A stretch of DNA of 64,000 nt from an uncultured Lentisphaerota bacterium (GTDB taxonomy: Bacteria > Verrucomicrobiota > Lentisphaeria > Victivallales > UBA1829): NCBI GenBank assembly GCA_900320095.1, contig ONQZ01000011.1, forward strand, positions 1 through 64,000, written 5' to 3'. Position 1 is the first letter of the stretch. The number at the start of each line of letters is the position of its first letter. The notes below the pieces were generated by a model that worked only from the letters and a program-made list of their open reading frames with translations, made no database searches and had not been told where the DNA came from. The translations under genes and the position numbers were made by a program. This document shows, piece after piece, positions 16,869-25,288 of this stretch.

Positions 16869-16973
16869 ATTGAGCTCATCGTGAGGCCGCGCGCATGCGC
16901 GGGACCGCATGTGTGCATCATGCGCGGTCAATAAGGCATACTCGCCTCAAAAGACAATCGTTTTGAGCTCAAT
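16869..16973. repeat. 105-bp segment bounded by 10-bp inverted repeats
   Basis: ATTGAGCTCA at 16869-16878 and its complement at 16964-16973 enclose the direct repeats CATGCGCGG at 16894-16902 and 16919-16927. The layout resembles a small non-autonomous element or an intergenic repeat; copies elsewhere in the genome are unknown. Confidence 0.45.
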
Positions 16974-17037
16974 AGACCTTGATGATGTCGAACAAATCAC
17001 TGATGTGGAAACGAGGCGGAATCGAGCTGAAAAATGC

Positions 17038-17071
17038 ACAAAAAAGACCGCCCCGGAAATGAGGCGGTCTT
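17038..17071 (-). terminator. Rho-independent terminator after ruvA
   Basis: A perfect 9-bp stem AAGACCGCC/GGCGGTCTT (17044-17052, 17063-17071) continues on the minus strand into a T run. It lies about 50 bases past the ruvA stop codon. Confidence 0.85.
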
Positions 17072-17122
17072 GTGCGTGCCTGTGCTCAACCGGACACTGC
17101 CGCGGAGCAAGCTCCGTTCCGC

Positions 17123-17737
17123 TCAGCTGTTGAGCTTGCGGAGAGCCTTGCGGATGATGTTTTCGCTGGAGCGTTCCTGTTCGGGCATGGCGGCGACGAG
17201 GTCGGCGACGGTCTTCTGGATCTTCGCGCGCTGGAATCCGAGCTGTTCGAGCGCGAGGAGGGCGTCCTCCATTTCGCGCGACTGCGGAACGTCCTGCGGA
17301 AGCCCGGCGAACGTGAGCTCGGGGAAGAGCTTCACGATCTTGTCGCGGAGTTCGACGATCATGCGTTCGGCGGACCTGGGGCCGATGCCGCTGATGTGCT
17401 TGAGGACCTTGATGTCGGCGTTGACGATGGCGCTGCAGAACGTGGGGATGTTCATGCTGCTGAGGATGGCGAGGGCGGTCTTCGCGCCGATGCCGTTCAC
17501 CGTGAGCAGGAGTTTGAAGATCTCAAGCTCCTCCCTCTTCGCGAATCCGTAGAGCTGGAGCGCGTCCTCGCGGACCTGAAGCCAGGTCAGGACCGTGGCG
17601 GTGCCGCCTTCGCCCGCCTTCTGCAGCACGTCGTAGGTGCTCATGGGGATGGAGACGAAATACCCGACGCCGTTCACGTCGAGGATGAGTTCGGTGAAGC
17701 TGAGGGAAACGATTTTGCCTGTGAGCTGAGCGATCAT
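17123..17737 (-). CDS. ruvA: Holliday junction branch migration protein RuvA
   Basis: 204 aa. RuvA tetramers bind four-way junctions and load the RuvB motor during recombinational repair. The N-terminal OB domain begins MIAQLTGKIVSLSFTELILD. The helix-hairpin-helix region has VNGIGAKTALAILS and ISGIGPRSAERMIVELRDK. The C-terminal RuvB-binding domain follows a short linker. ruvB is not in the window; ruvC is at 33.2 kb in a different operon. Confidence 0.95.
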   Translation of the reverse strand: MIAQLTGKIVSLSFTELILDVNGVGYFVSIPMSTYDVLQKAGEGGTATVLTWLQVREDALQLYGFAKREELEIFKLLLTVNGIGAKTALAILSSMNIPTFCSAIVNADIKVLKHISGIGPRSAERMIVELRDKIVKLFPELTFAGLPQDVPQSREMEDALLALEQLGFQRAKIQKTVADLVAAMPEQERSSENIIRKALRKLNS

Positions 17738-17787
17738 GGGAGCGGTCCTTCCGGGCGTATGCCGGGTTGTTGTGATTCTTAGCAGAT

Positions 17788-17815
17788 ACTATACACGCGT
17801 TCGCGCGAAAATCAA
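17788..17815 (-). promoter_or_regulatory. Promoter of ruvA
   Basis: Minus strand TTGATT (17810-17815), 16 bases, TATAGT (17788-17793), in the 79-base gap after birA. Confidence 0.55.
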
Positions 17816-17816
17816 G

Positions 17817-18539
17817 TCAAGCGCGGGTCTGCAGCCGCACGTCGCCGCAGTTCAGCGTGAGCGTGCGGCCGTCGTCTTCGTCGAGGATGACGGAGCCGTC
17901 GTCTGCGATGTCGCGGAAAAGCCCGGTGAGGCGGGACCCGTCGCCTGCGAGGAATTCCACGCGTTTCCCGAGGAGGCCGTTTTCGGCTTTCCAGCGGGAG
18001 AAGAGCGTTTCAGGGGCATTTTTCAGGACGTCGGCGTGGTCGTGCAGGATATCCTCGAAACGGTGCAGCGCCGCCTCGCAATCGCACGGCGCGCCGGTCA
18101 GGATGAGGACGGACGTGGCCTCCTGCGAGGCGGCCGCGAGCTGTTCCCGCGTCATGTTCAGGTTGACGCCCATCCCGGTCACGAGGCCGCCGGGCGCGCC
18201 GTTGCGGGGGGAGATGAACTGGGAGAGGATGCCGGATATCTTCGCCGTGCCTCGGAAGACGTCGTTCGGCCATTTGATGTGGAACTTTTCGGCGGGGGCG
18301 AGCTCGCGCACGAGGTCGAGGACGGCGAGCGATCCTGCTGCGACGCCGAGCAGAGGGCTGTTCACGTTCTTCTGGACGAAGCTGGCGTAGATGTTGCCGC
18401 GCGGGGAGATCCATTTGCGGTCGAGACGGCCGCGTCCGGCGGTCTGCGTGGCGGCGGCGACGAGCTCGCGGTCGTTCAGTTCGGCGAAATGCGCGACGGC
18501 CCAGGCGGTCGTGGAGTCGATGGTGTCGAAGAAGATCAT
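17817..18539 (-). CDS. birA: Biotin--[acetyl-CoA-carboxylase] ligase, catalytic form without HTH domain
   Basis: 240 aa. It makes biotinyl-AMP and transfers biotin to the carrier subunit of acetyl-CoA carboxylase. The ligase signature is GRGRLDRKWISPRGN, followed by the adenylate-binding core IKWPNDVF and GGLVTGMGVNLNM, and a small C-terminal SH3-like domain. The DNA-binding domain of E. coli BirA is absent, so it is the monofunctional type and not a repressor. It is the last gene of the cimA operon, 7 bases after the DUF721 gene. Confidence 0.93.
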   Translation of the reverse strand: MIFFDTIDSTTAWAVAHFAELNDRELVAAATQTAGRGRLDRKWISPRGNIYASFVQKNVNSPLLGVAAGSLAVLDLVRELAPAEKFHIKWPNDVFRGTAKISGILSQFISPRNGAPGGLVTGMGVNLNMTREQLAAASQEATSVLILTGAPCDCEAALHRFEDILHDHADVLKNAPETLFSRWKAENGLLGKRVEFLAGDGSRLTGLFRDIADDGSVILDEDDGRTLTLNCGDVRLQTRA

Positions 18540-18546
18540 AGCGAAG

Positions 18547-18981
18547 TCAGACTGTGCGGCGGCGTCCCGCGGGGGTGAAGGTCAGGGCGGTGCATTTGTC
18601 GGCGCCGACCAGCTCGGCGATGCGCGCGAGGATGGCGGTCTGCACGGATTTCGTGCGGACGGACGCCAGATAGGCGGGATGCTCCACCTCGATGAAGAGG
18701 GTTTTGCCGGTGATGGAAAGCGGCGTGGTGTGTTTCGCGGCGACGGCTCCGGCGATGTCGGGCCAGCGGTTCGCGATCGTCCGGAAATCCGCGACGCCCT
18801 CCGGCAGTTTCTTCCGCATGACGCGCTGAAGCACGTCCCCGACGGGCTGTGTGCCGGGCAGATACTTCATGAGTTCGCCGCCGGAACCGTCCTCGCCGTA
18901 CCACTCGCGGAGGATGGGGGCCATCTTCTTGCGGGCGCGGCCTGTGGCGGTCCCTTCGGGCGGACGTTTTTCGTTCGGCAT
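18547..18981 (-). CDS. DUF721/DciA-like protein
   Basis: 144 aa. The C-terminal two thirds match the DUF721 pattern: a Trp-Pro-Asp-Ile-Ala-Gly-x-Val-Ala segment, His-Thr-Thr-Pro, then GKTLFIEVEHPAYLASVRTK and a final helix with ILARIAELVG. In other bacteria members of this family (DciA) load the replicative helicase when DnaC or DnaI is missing. The N-terminal 30 residues are basic and likely flexible. Whether this copy acts in helicase loading is inferred from the family only. Confidence 0.78.
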   Translation of the reverse strand: MPNEKRPPEGTATGRARKKMAPILREWYGEDGSGGELMKYLPGTQPVGDVLQRVMRKKLPEGVADFRTIANRWPDIAGAVAAKHTTPLSITGKTLFIEVEHPAYLASVRTKSVQTAILARIAELVGADKCTALTFTPAGRRRTV

Positions 18982-18998
18982 TGTTCAGCACGTCCCCG

Positions 18999-19367
18999 CT
19001 AAACGCCGACGCCAAAGATGGCGACCGGTATCAGACATAGGTTGCCGACGAAACAGAACAATCCTACGAACCCTTGCCCCATGTGACTCAGCCCGGTCGA
19101 GATGCGCCACGGCATGATGATGCACTCCACGAGCCCGACCGGGACCAGGAAGAATTTGAGGAGGTATTTTGCGGAGCGGACCCCGACGACGGCGACGTTT
19201 TTGAGGCCGCGGATCACGTACGGGGCGAGGATCTTCGCGCCCTGGATGGCGAGCGGGGTGAGGATGGCGAGAGTAACGGGGTCGAACGCCTCGGCCTTGG
19301 GCTGGGGCGCGAAATAGAATGTGCCGATGAGCACGATGGTCAGAATCAAAAGAAAACGCCGGGTCAT
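18999..19367 (-). CDS. Small membrane protein of unknown function
   Basis: 122 aa. Its start overlaps the cimA stop by 4 bases; the longer in-frame extension is an out-of-frame reading of cimA and was dropped. It has an N-terminal hydrophobic segment (residues 4-22, possibly a signal peptide ending at AEA), an amphipathic or hydrophobic middle (VTLAILTPLAIQGAKILAPYV), and two further hydrophobic stretches at about 65-85 and 97-120. The family is not recognised. Its position between cimA and the DUF721 gene suggests co-transcription, not function. Confidence 0.65.
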   Translation of the reverse strand: MTRRFLLILTIVLIGTFYFAPQPKAEAFDPVTLAILTPLAIQGAKILAPYVIRGLKNVAVVGVRSAKYLLKFFLVPVGLVECIIMPWRISTGLSHMGQGFVGLFCFVGNLCLIPVAIFGVGV

Positions 19368-20974
19368 GGTTCGGGTCCTTCCTGGCTGTTTGAGGGTGCG
19401 ATGTGTTTCTTGAAGAGGGCGTATTCCACGGAATCGGCGAGGGCGATCCAGGATGCTTCGATGATGTTTTCGCTGACGCCGACGGTGTCCCACACGCTGG
19501 TGGAGTCGTGGCTCTGGATGCGGACGCGCGTCTGGGCGGCGGTGCCGTTCAGGTTCTCGAGGATGCGGACTTTGAAGTCGATGAGGGAGACGTCGCGGAG
19601 CGCGGGGTAGAACCGCTCCAGCGCCTTGCGGAGCGCGAGGTCGAGCGCGTTGACCGGGCCGTCGCCTTCCGCGGCGGTGAGCTGGGAGACGCCGCCGACG
19701 CTGAGCTTGACGGTGGCTTCGGAGACCACGCGGTCGCCTTCGCCGCGTTTCTCAATGATGACGCGGAAGCCCTCAAGCGTGAAGTAGGAGGGCCACAGGT
19801 TCATGACCTTGTGCATCAGCACGACGAACGACGCCTCGGCGGTCTCGTATTCGTATCCGGCGCGTTCGCGTTTCTTGAGCTCTTGGAGCCCGGCGTTGCC
19901 AAGGCGGGAATCGCGCAGGTCGATGCCGAATTCGGCGGCCTTCATGGTGAGCGAATGGCGTCCGGAGAGCTCGGAGATGAGGATGCGGCGGCGGTTGCCG
20001 ACGGATTCGGGGCGGACGTGTTCGAACGTGACCGGGTTCTTCGCGATGGCGTCGACGTGGAGCCCGGCCTTGTGCGCGAACGCGCTTTCGCCGACGTACG
20101 GGGCGTGGGCGTCCGGGCGCATGTTGGCTTTCTCGCAGACGAAATCGCTGACGTCCTTCAGCATGGCGAGGTGGCCGGGCGGGAGGCAGCGGAAGTTCGT
20201 CTTGAGCTCGAAATTCGGGATGATGGTGCAGAGGTTGGCGTTGCCGCAGCGCTCCCCGATGCCGTTCACCGTGCCCTGCACGAGGCGGGCGCCGCTCCGC
20301 ACGGCGACGATGGAGTTCGCGACGGCCGTGCCGGAGTCGTTGTGGCAGTGGATGCCGAGGACGATGTTTTCGGGGAGGATCGCGCGGACCTGCTTCGTGA
20401 TGTCGAGGATCTCGACGGGGAGCAGGCCGCCGTTGGTGTCGCAGATGGTGACCGCGGAAGCGCCGCCCTCGCATGCCGCGTTCAGCACGCGTTCGGCGTA
20501 GGCGCGGTCCTCGCTCCAGGCGTCGAAGAAATGCTCGGCGTCGAAGATGACCTCGCGTCCGGCGTCGGCGAGGAACCGGCAGGATTCGCGGATCATGGCG
20601 AGGTTGTCCTCCTCGGAGACGTTCAGGATCTCGCGGACCTGCGAGGAGGGCGTTTTGCCGACGATGGTGCAGACGGGCGCGCCGGAATCGAGCAGGGCGC
20701 GCAGCTGCGGATCGTTCTCGGCGGTCAGTTCCTTGCGGCGCGTGCAGCCGAACGCGCAGAGCTTGGCGTATTTGAACGTGTGGGAGGCGGCGTCGCGGAA
20801 GAATTCGGCGTCGCGTGGATTGGATCCGGGCCAGCCGCCCTCGATGTATGCCACGCCCAGTTCGTCCAGTTTTTCGGCAATACGGAGTTTGTCGTCCTTC
20901 GAGAACGAGACATGTTCTCCTTGGGCGCCGTCGCGAAGCGTGGAGTCGTATATGAGGATGTTCTGATCTGGCAT
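19364..20974 (-). CDS. cimA: (R)-citramalate synthase CimA
   Basis: 536 aa starting at MPDQNILIYDSTLRDG, with AAGGAAAA 8 bases upstream; a longer frame would include the promoter. It condenses acetyl-CoA and pyruvate to citramalate, a threonine-independent entry to isoleucine. The TIM barrel shows the DSTLRDGAQGE metal motif, the WPGSNPRD substrate loop, HCHNDSGTAVANS, and GTVNGIGERCGNANL. The C-terminal LeuA-type regulatory domain spans roughly residues 400-530. The EGGWPGSNP substrate motif favours citramalate synthase over isopropylmalate or homocitrate synthase. Confidence 0.93.
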   Translation of the reverse strand: MPDQNILIYDSTLRDGAQGEHVSFSKDDKLRIAEKLDELGVAYIEGGWPGSNPRDAEFFRDAASHTFKYAKLCAFGCTRRKELTAENDPQLRALLDSGAPVCTIVGKTPSSQVREILNVSEEDNLAMIRESCRFLADAGREVIFDAEHFFDAWSEDRAYAERVLNAACEGGASAVTICDTNGGLLPVEILDITKQVRAILPENIVLGIHCHNDSGTAVANSIVAVRSGARLVQGTVNGIGERCGNANLCTIIPNFELKTNFRCLPPGHLAMLKDVSDFVCEKANMRPDAHAPYVGESAFAHKAGLHVDAIAKNPVTFEHVRPESVGNRRRILISELSGRHSLTMKAAEFGIDLRDSRLGNAGLQELKKRERAGYEYETAEASFVVLMHKVMNLWPSYFTLEGFRVIIEKRGEGDRVVSEATVKLSVGGVSQLTAAEGDGPVNALDLALRKALERFYPALRDVSLIDFKVRILENLNGTAAQTRVRIQSHDSTSVWDTVGVSENIIEASWIALADSVEYALFKKHIAPSNSQEGPEP

Positions 20975-20999
20975 GGCGAGTTTTCCTTGTAAAGGAAAC

Positions 21000-21027
21000 A
21001 ATATAGCGCCGTTTTGGAGGAAAACAA
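21000..21027 (-). promoter_or_regulatory. Promoter of the cimA operon
   Basis: Minus strand TTGTTT (21022-21027), 16 bases, TATATT (21000-21005), about 25 bases before the cimA start. Confidence 0.6.
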
Positions 21028-21114
21028 CCGGAAAACGCATTTTTTTTCGTGATTTCCCGCTTTTTTATAGAAAAAAGCCGGAAAAGTGACGGAAAAGGCA
21101 GGAAAGACGAAGGA

Positions 21115-22311
21115 TCAGGCGTGTTCCGGTTCTTCCGGTTTTGCTTCCGGATTCGCTTCCGGGAGCTGTTCCGGTTTCGCCTGCTTTTTCGCCTTGCGCG
21201 GGATAATGAATCCGCCGACGAACGCCGTGAACGGGGCGACGAGGACGAGGCCAAAACTGCCGACGAGCGTTTTCACTGCTTCGGAGGCGACGTACGGATT
21301 GTTGATGAAGTCGAGCGGGCCGATGCCCTGCGCGGCGAAGGTCATCATGAGCGTGAGGTAGCCGCCGGAATAGGCAAGCAGGAGCGTCGTCGTCATGGTG
21401 CCGACCACGCTGCGGCCCATGTTCAGGCCGGAGCCGATGAGTTCGCGGCGGTTGATGTCCGGGCGTTTGTGGAGGATTTCGACCATGCCGGCGGAGACGT
21501 CCATGGCGAGGTCCATGACCGCGCCGGAGCTGGAGAGGAAGATCGCGCCGATGTAGATGTCCGGGAGGCTGAGGAATTCGTAGCCGGAGTAGAGCAGGGT
21601 CTGGGAATAGGGCATCATGCCGCCGCTGATCTTGAAGAGCTTCGTGAAAATGTACGCCATGGCGCAGCTGGCGAGCACGCCGAGGATCGCGCCGAAGAAG
21701 GCGGTAACGCCTTTCCGGGTCATTCCGGCGACCAGGAAGATGATGACCGCGCTGAGGAGCGTGACCGCGGCGAACGTGATCAGGAGCACGTTTCCGCCCT
21801 TCAGTGCGAGCGGGATCACGAGCTTCCAGATGACGAGGCAGCTGAAGACGAAAGAGAGCAGGGCGTTGAACCCGGTGATGCCGGCGAAGACGAGCAGGAG
21901 CAGCGCGAAGAGGCCGAAGAGCAGGAGCGCGTAGCCGATGCGGTAATGATCCTGTGCAACGACTGTGAAGGATTCATCGACTCCGTACGGAATGGCGGCG
22001 AGCGCGAGGTCGCCCGGCTCGAACACCTTGTCCAGCTCCATGTTGGCACGGATGATGTTCGTGCCGTTGAACTCCCGGCCTTTGTACGGGCCGTTCAGGA
22101 TCCTCAGCCGGACGTGCTGCTCGCCCTTCTTCAGCAGGCCGATCGTGATGATGTTGCTGTTGTCGACGGAAAGGACACGCGCCTTGCATTTGACGCCCTC
22201 CGGGGGCGGTGCCGTGTGGAGGATGTCGAGAAACCAAAGCGCGACGCAGGCAAGGAGGAAAACGACCACCATGACCGCGTCGCGTCTGGATATTTTCCAA
22301 TGATTGAACAT
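21115..22311 (-). CDS. YibE/F-family multipass membrane protein
   Basis: 398 aa. An N-terminal signal anchor (residues 13-31) is followed by a roughly 90-residue extracytoplasmic beta-rich domain (VKCKARVLSVDNSNIITIGL onward). About seven transmembrane helices follow from residue 125. Family-typical patterns are the run of hydrophobic helices with SSSGAVMDLAMDVSAGM and GRSVVGTMTTTLLLAYSGGYL. The molecular function of YibE/F is not established. The C-terminus is a Pro/Glu/Ala tail. It follows phoA by 24 bases, so both probably come from the phoA promoter. Confidence 0.87.
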   Translation of the reverse strand: MFNHWKISRRDAVMVVVFLLACVALWFLDILHTAPPPEGVKCKARVLSVDNSNIITIGLLKKGEQHVRLRILNGPYKGREFNGTNIIRANMELDKVFEPGDLALAAIPYGVDESFTVVAQDHYRIGYALLLFGLFALLLLVFAGITGFNALLSFVFSCLVIWKLVIPLALKGGNVLLITFAAVTLLSAVIIFLVAGMTRKGVTAFFGAILGVLASCAMAYIFTKLFKISGGMMPYSQTLLYSGYEFLSLPDIYIGAIFLSSSGAVMDLAMDVSAGMVEILHKRPDINRRELIGSGLNMGRSVVGTMTTTLLLAYSGGYLTLMMTFAAQGIGPLDFINNPYVASEAVKTLVGSFGLVLVAPFTAFVGGFIIPRKAKKQAKPEQLPEANPEAKPEEPEHA

Positions 22312-22335
22312 GGAAAATGTATGATGTGGTTCAGA

Positions 22336-23886
22336 TCATTTCACGGGGACGGAGATGACCGCTTTGAGCTTCTTGGCGATGTCGGAGTTCTCGTACATGC
22401 CGCCGAAGATGTTGGAGTTCACGCCGTAGGAGCTGGTGTCGACGGGGAGGGCGGTGTGGGCGCCGCTGGTCCAGCCGACGGAGCACTTGTTGTCGAAGAT
22501 CGCGACCACGGTGTTCGCCACGGCGTCGCCGCCGCCGAAACCGGCGCGCTTGCCGTTCGGGAACTGCCTGTTGAACGCTTCTTCGATGCGGTCCTGTTCG
22601 GACTTGGAGAGGACGAGCGTGAGTTTTCTGCGGGCGTTGGCGTCGGCGGAGCGGAGACTGACCTTGTTTTCATTCGCGGGCGCCTCGCCCTGGTCGAAGA
22701 TCAGGCCGAAATTCTCGGTGATGAGCGGCTTGATGTCGTCGAACTTGATGGTCTTCTCTTCCTTGTTCTCCTGGTTGTCCTGGTCGTTGTTTCTTCCGGG
22801 AGGGCCGAAGCGTCTGGGGCCGAGGATGCCGTCTGCGAACCGGTTGACTTTGTTCTTGAACTCGTCGCTGGAGCACTTCTGGTTGCCGAGGAGGTAGATG
22901 GAGGATTCGTACTGGGTGTTCGCGAAGCCGAGGGTCAGACCGCCGGTCTCGTGGTCGCCGGTGACGACGACGAGCGTGTCCTTCGGATGCTTCTTGGCGA
23001 AGTCCATGATGACGGTGACGGCGCTGTCCATCGCCATAGTCTCGCGGAGGCTGGAACCGGCGTCGTTGCTGTGCCCGTGGTGGTCGATGTTGCCGCCTTC
23101 GACCATCATGAAGAAGGGTTTGTCCTTGGTCATAAGGAAGTCGATGCACTGCTTGGTGTATTCGGCGAGGCCCCATTCATTTTCGGGCTTGTCGATGGCG
23201 TTCGGGAGGGCGCCGTTGTGTTCGCGGACGAAGAGCTTGTCGGCTTTCTTCAGGTCGACTTTGCGGACCTCGTCCTTGTAGGCGACGGTGTAACCTTCCT
23301 TCTCGGCGAGCTTGTAGATGTCGTTGTCGCCGCCGCGGTTGCCCTGGAGGCCGCCGCCGCCGAAATAGTCGAACCCGGACTTGATGAGGTCGAGGCCGAT
23401 GTCGTAGTAGTTGTCGCGGCTCACGTTGTGGGCGTAGAAGGATGCCGGGGTGGCGTGGTTGATGGTGATGCTGGTGAGGATGCCGACGGCGCGGCCGTTC
23501 TTCTTGGCGACTTCCGCGACAGATTCGAGCTTGCGCTTGCCCTCGGCGTCCATGCCGATGCGGCCGTTGTTGGTCTTCTCGCCGCAGGCGATGGCGGTTC
23601 CGGAAGCGGCGGAGTCGGTGATGAAGTTGCTGAGGGAGCTGGTCTTGGAGTAGCCCTGCACGGGCATGGAGTTGATGGTGAGGCCCTTGTTCATGGTGGA
23701 ACGGCTGAACTCTTCCGCCATCATGCGCTGGGGCAGGGACATGCCGTCGCCGATGAACAGGATGACGTACTTGGCGGGTTTGAGGTCCTTGAGCTGGTCG
23801 TCAGCCTCGTCCTGAGCTGAGGCCTGCGCGGCGGACAGCACGAGGAAAGCGCCCGCCGCAAGTGCGGCAAATAAAGAACGTTTCAT
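22336..23886 (-). CDS. phoA: Alkaline phosphatase
   Basis: 516 aa from the Met at 23886, preceded by AGGAG at 9 bases and a classic signal peptide ending AQASA. It is a periplasmic phosphomonoesterase. The Asp ligand of the first metal site is in ILFIGDGMS. The phosphorylated Ser is in ITDSAASGTAIACG, and metal ligands appear in GGNIDHHGHSND and VVVTGDHETGG. The last His is in GWTSGAHTALPVD. The insertion around residues 330-400 is Asn/Gln/Lys-rich. Phosphate starvation is the usual inducer; the nearby palindrome at 23934-23947 is a candidate control site. Confidence 0.93.
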   Translation of the reverse strand: MKRSLFAALAAGAFLVLSAAQASAQDEADDQLKDLKPAKYVILFIGDGMSLPQRMMAEEFSRSTMNKGLTINSMPVQGYSKTSSLSNFITDSAASGTAIACGEKTNNGRIGMDAEGKRKLESVAEVAKKNGRAVGILTSITINHATPASFYAHNVSRDNYYDIGLDLIKSGFDYFGGGGLQGNRGGDNDIYKLAEKEGYTVAYKDEVRKVDLKKADKLFVREHNGALPNAIDKPENEWGLAEYTKQCIDFLMTKDKPFFMMVEGGNIDHHGHSNDAGSSLRETMAMDSAVTVIMDFAKKHPKDTLVVVTGDHETGGLTLGFANTQYESSIYLLGNQKCSSDEFKNKVNRFADGILGPRRFGPPGRNNDQDNQENKEEKTIKFDDIKPLITENFGLIFDQGEAPANENKVSLRSADANARRKLTLVLSKSEQDRIEEAFNRQFPNGKRAGFGGGDAVANTVVAIFDNKCSVGWTSGAHTALPVDTSSYGVNSNIFGGMYENSDIAKKLKAVISVPVK

Positions 23887-23933
23887 GGTGTAACTCCTGA
23901 AAACTTGATTGTGTGAACAGGTGTGGGGGTATG

Positions 23934-23947
23934 TGTTACATGTAACA
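23934..23947. promoter_or_regulatory. Candidate operator: perfect 14-bp palindrome at the phoA promoter
   Basis: TGTTACATGTAACA is fully self-complementary. It overlaps the -10 box of phoA and the probable transcription start. This is where a repressor would act. It does not look like a direct-repeat Pho box. Confidence 0.5.
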
Positions 23948-23972
23948 TACCATTTGAGTTTGATTTTGTCAA
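23944..23972 (-). promoter_or_regulatory. Promoter of phoA
   Basis: Minus strand TTGACA (23967-23972), 17 bases, TATGTT (23944-23949), about 60 bases before the ATG. Confidence 0.75.
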
Positions 23973-24064
23973 GCGAATAATTTAAAAATCTGCGAAAAAA
24001 GCCGGTTTTTTCGCCGGAACGGCATTTTATCTTCATTTGTTGCGCGGCGCGGGCAAAAACATGC

Positions 24065-24092
24065 TTGACAAAGCGCAAACGGGTGTTATATT
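24065..24092 (+). promoter_or_regulatory. Promoter of fabH
   Basis: TTGACA (24065-24070), 16 bases, TATATT (24087-24092); TATTAT at 18 bases is an alternative -10. Confidence 0.75.
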
Positions 24093-24202
24093 ATGGGATG
24101 TTCTTCTCTGTTTTCGTGCGTCCGCGGAGCAAAAACGCGGGCCGCGGCAGGATGAAACCGTTATCAACCCCTACGCCGGACGGCGGTCAAAAGGATGACA
24201 AG

Positions 24203-25192
24203 ATGGGCATTCGCATCGCGGGGACGGGCTCGTACCTCCCTGAACATAGACGGACCAACGCCGATATCGAAAAGCTGGTCGACACCAACGACGAATGGAT
24301 CCGCACACGCACCGGCGTGGAGGAACGCCGCATCGCCGGACCCGACGAAACCGCGTCCACGATGGCGATCCGGGCCGCGGAAAAAGCCCTGGCGGAGGCG
24401 GGCGTCGCCGGACGCGACATCGACGCGATCGTGGTCGCCACGATCTCTCCCGACTACATCTTCCCGAACACCGGCGCGCTGATCCAGCACCATTTCCAGT
24501 GCAAACAGGCGTTCTGCTTCGACCTCTCCGCCGCGTGCGCCGGATTCGTCTCCTCGCTTGAGGTCGGTTTCTCCCTCATGCGCTCCTTCCCTCAGAAATA
24601 CCGCAACGTGCTGGTCTGCGGATCCGACAAGCTCTCCGTGATCGTGGACTGGACCGACCGCAACACCTGCATCCTCTTCGGCGACGGAGCCGGATGCGCG
24701 CTGCTTCAGAACGACGGCACGGACACCCCGGACAGCATCCTCGCGAGTTCGCTCCACGCCGACGGCGGCTACACCGACGTCCTGCGGATCCCGGCGGGCG
24801 GCAGCAAAGCGCCCGCCAGCCACGAAACGGTCTGGAACCGTCAGCATTTCGTCTACATGGAAGGCCGTGAGACGTTCAAGCTCGCCGTGAACGCCATGGT
24901 GTCGTCCAGCGAGGAAGTGCTGGCGCGGGCGGGCGTGACGGTCGATCAGCTCGCGCTGGTGATCCCGCATCAGGCGAACCTCCGCATCATCGACGCCGTG
25001 GCGAAGCGCCTCGGCATCACGGACGACCGCGCGTTCTGCAACATCCGCTACTACGGCAACACCAGTTCCGCCTCGATCGGCATCGCGCTCGACGAGGCGT
25101 GCCGCACGGGCCGCATCAAACGCGGCGACCTGGTGCTGTTCACGTCGTTCGGCGGCGGTCTGGCGTGGGGCTCCATGCTGATCCGCTACTGA
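24203..25192 (+). CDS. fabH: Beta-ketoacyl-ACP synthase III (FabH)
   Basis: 329 aa. It starts fatty acid synthesis by condensing acetyl-CoA with malonyl-ACP. The catalytic Cys112 is in FDLSAACAGF, the His in LVIPHQANLRI and the Asn in YYGNTSSASIGIALDEA, with the expected C-terminal GGGLAWGSMLIRY. The start at 24203 gives the family-standard MGIRIAGTGSYLPE; AAGGAT lies 10 bases upstream. An in-frame ATG at 24151 would add 17-18 unusual residues and is less likely. It stands alone with its own promoter and terminator. Confidence 0.96.
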   Translation: MGIRIAGTGSYLPEHRRTNADIEKLVDTNDEWIRTRTGVEERRIAGPDETASTMAIRAAEKALAEAGVAGRDIDAIVVATISPDYIFPNTGALIQHHFQCKQAFCFDLSAACAGFVSSLEVGFSLMRSFPQKYRNVLVCGSDKLSVIVDWTDRNTCILFGDGAGCALLQNDGTDTPDSILASSLHADGGYTDVLRIPAGGSKAPASHETVWNRQHFVYMEGRETFKLAVNAMVSSSEEVLARAGVTVDQLALVIPHQANLRIIDAVAKRLGITDDRAFCNIRYYGNTSSASIGIALDEACRTGRIKRGDLVLFTSFGGGLAWGSMLIRY

Positions 25193-25206
25193 GCGTGTTT
25201 TCCCGG

Positions 25207-25236
25207 GGCGGGTCGGAACGATCCGCCTTTCTTTTT
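25207..25236 (+). terminator. Rho-independent terminator after fabH
   Basis: An 8-bp stem (25207-25214 with 25220-25227, one G-U pair) with a 5-base loop is followed by TTTCTTTTT. Confidence 0.85.
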
Positions 25237-25288
25237 GCTCCGTTTGTTCGTGATTTGAACTTGAATTGAAATTCCGCGAGGTCGCTCC

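Larger units (their letters stand above)
16640..17040. other. Non-coding region with several small repeats between mraZ and ruvA
   Basis: The stretch from 16547 to 17122 has no gene. Upstream of the mraZ promoter there is a T-rich block (16640-16700). Then come a CACGAAG/CTTCGTG hairpin (around 16799-16815), three degenerate 9-base units (16837-16863) and a pair of 10-base inverted repeats ATTGAGCTCA (16869-16878, 16964-16973). These enclose two CATGCGCGG copies (16894, 16919). A CTCAAAA/TTTTGAG hairpin also lies at 16946-16967. Short reading frames here are low complexity and rejected. No known RNA family is recognised. Confidence 0.6.
23887..24202. promoter_or_regulatory. Divergent control region between phoA and fabH
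   Basis: These 316 bases hold both promoters (phoA 23944-23972; fabH 24065-24092), a 14-bp palindrome downstream of the phoA -10, and an AT-rich centre. The fabH leader is about 100 bases long and has no recognisable riboswitch. Confidence 0.7.

Noticed and set aside
16608-16931. Small minus-strand reading frames of 95-107 codons upstream of mraZ
   Set aside because: They cross the mraZ promoter and operator and are driven by Lys/Phe runs from A/T tracts.
21049-23820. Long plus-strand frame opposite yibE/F and phoA
   Set aside because: Same shadow effect; no motif, start region or ribosome binding site.
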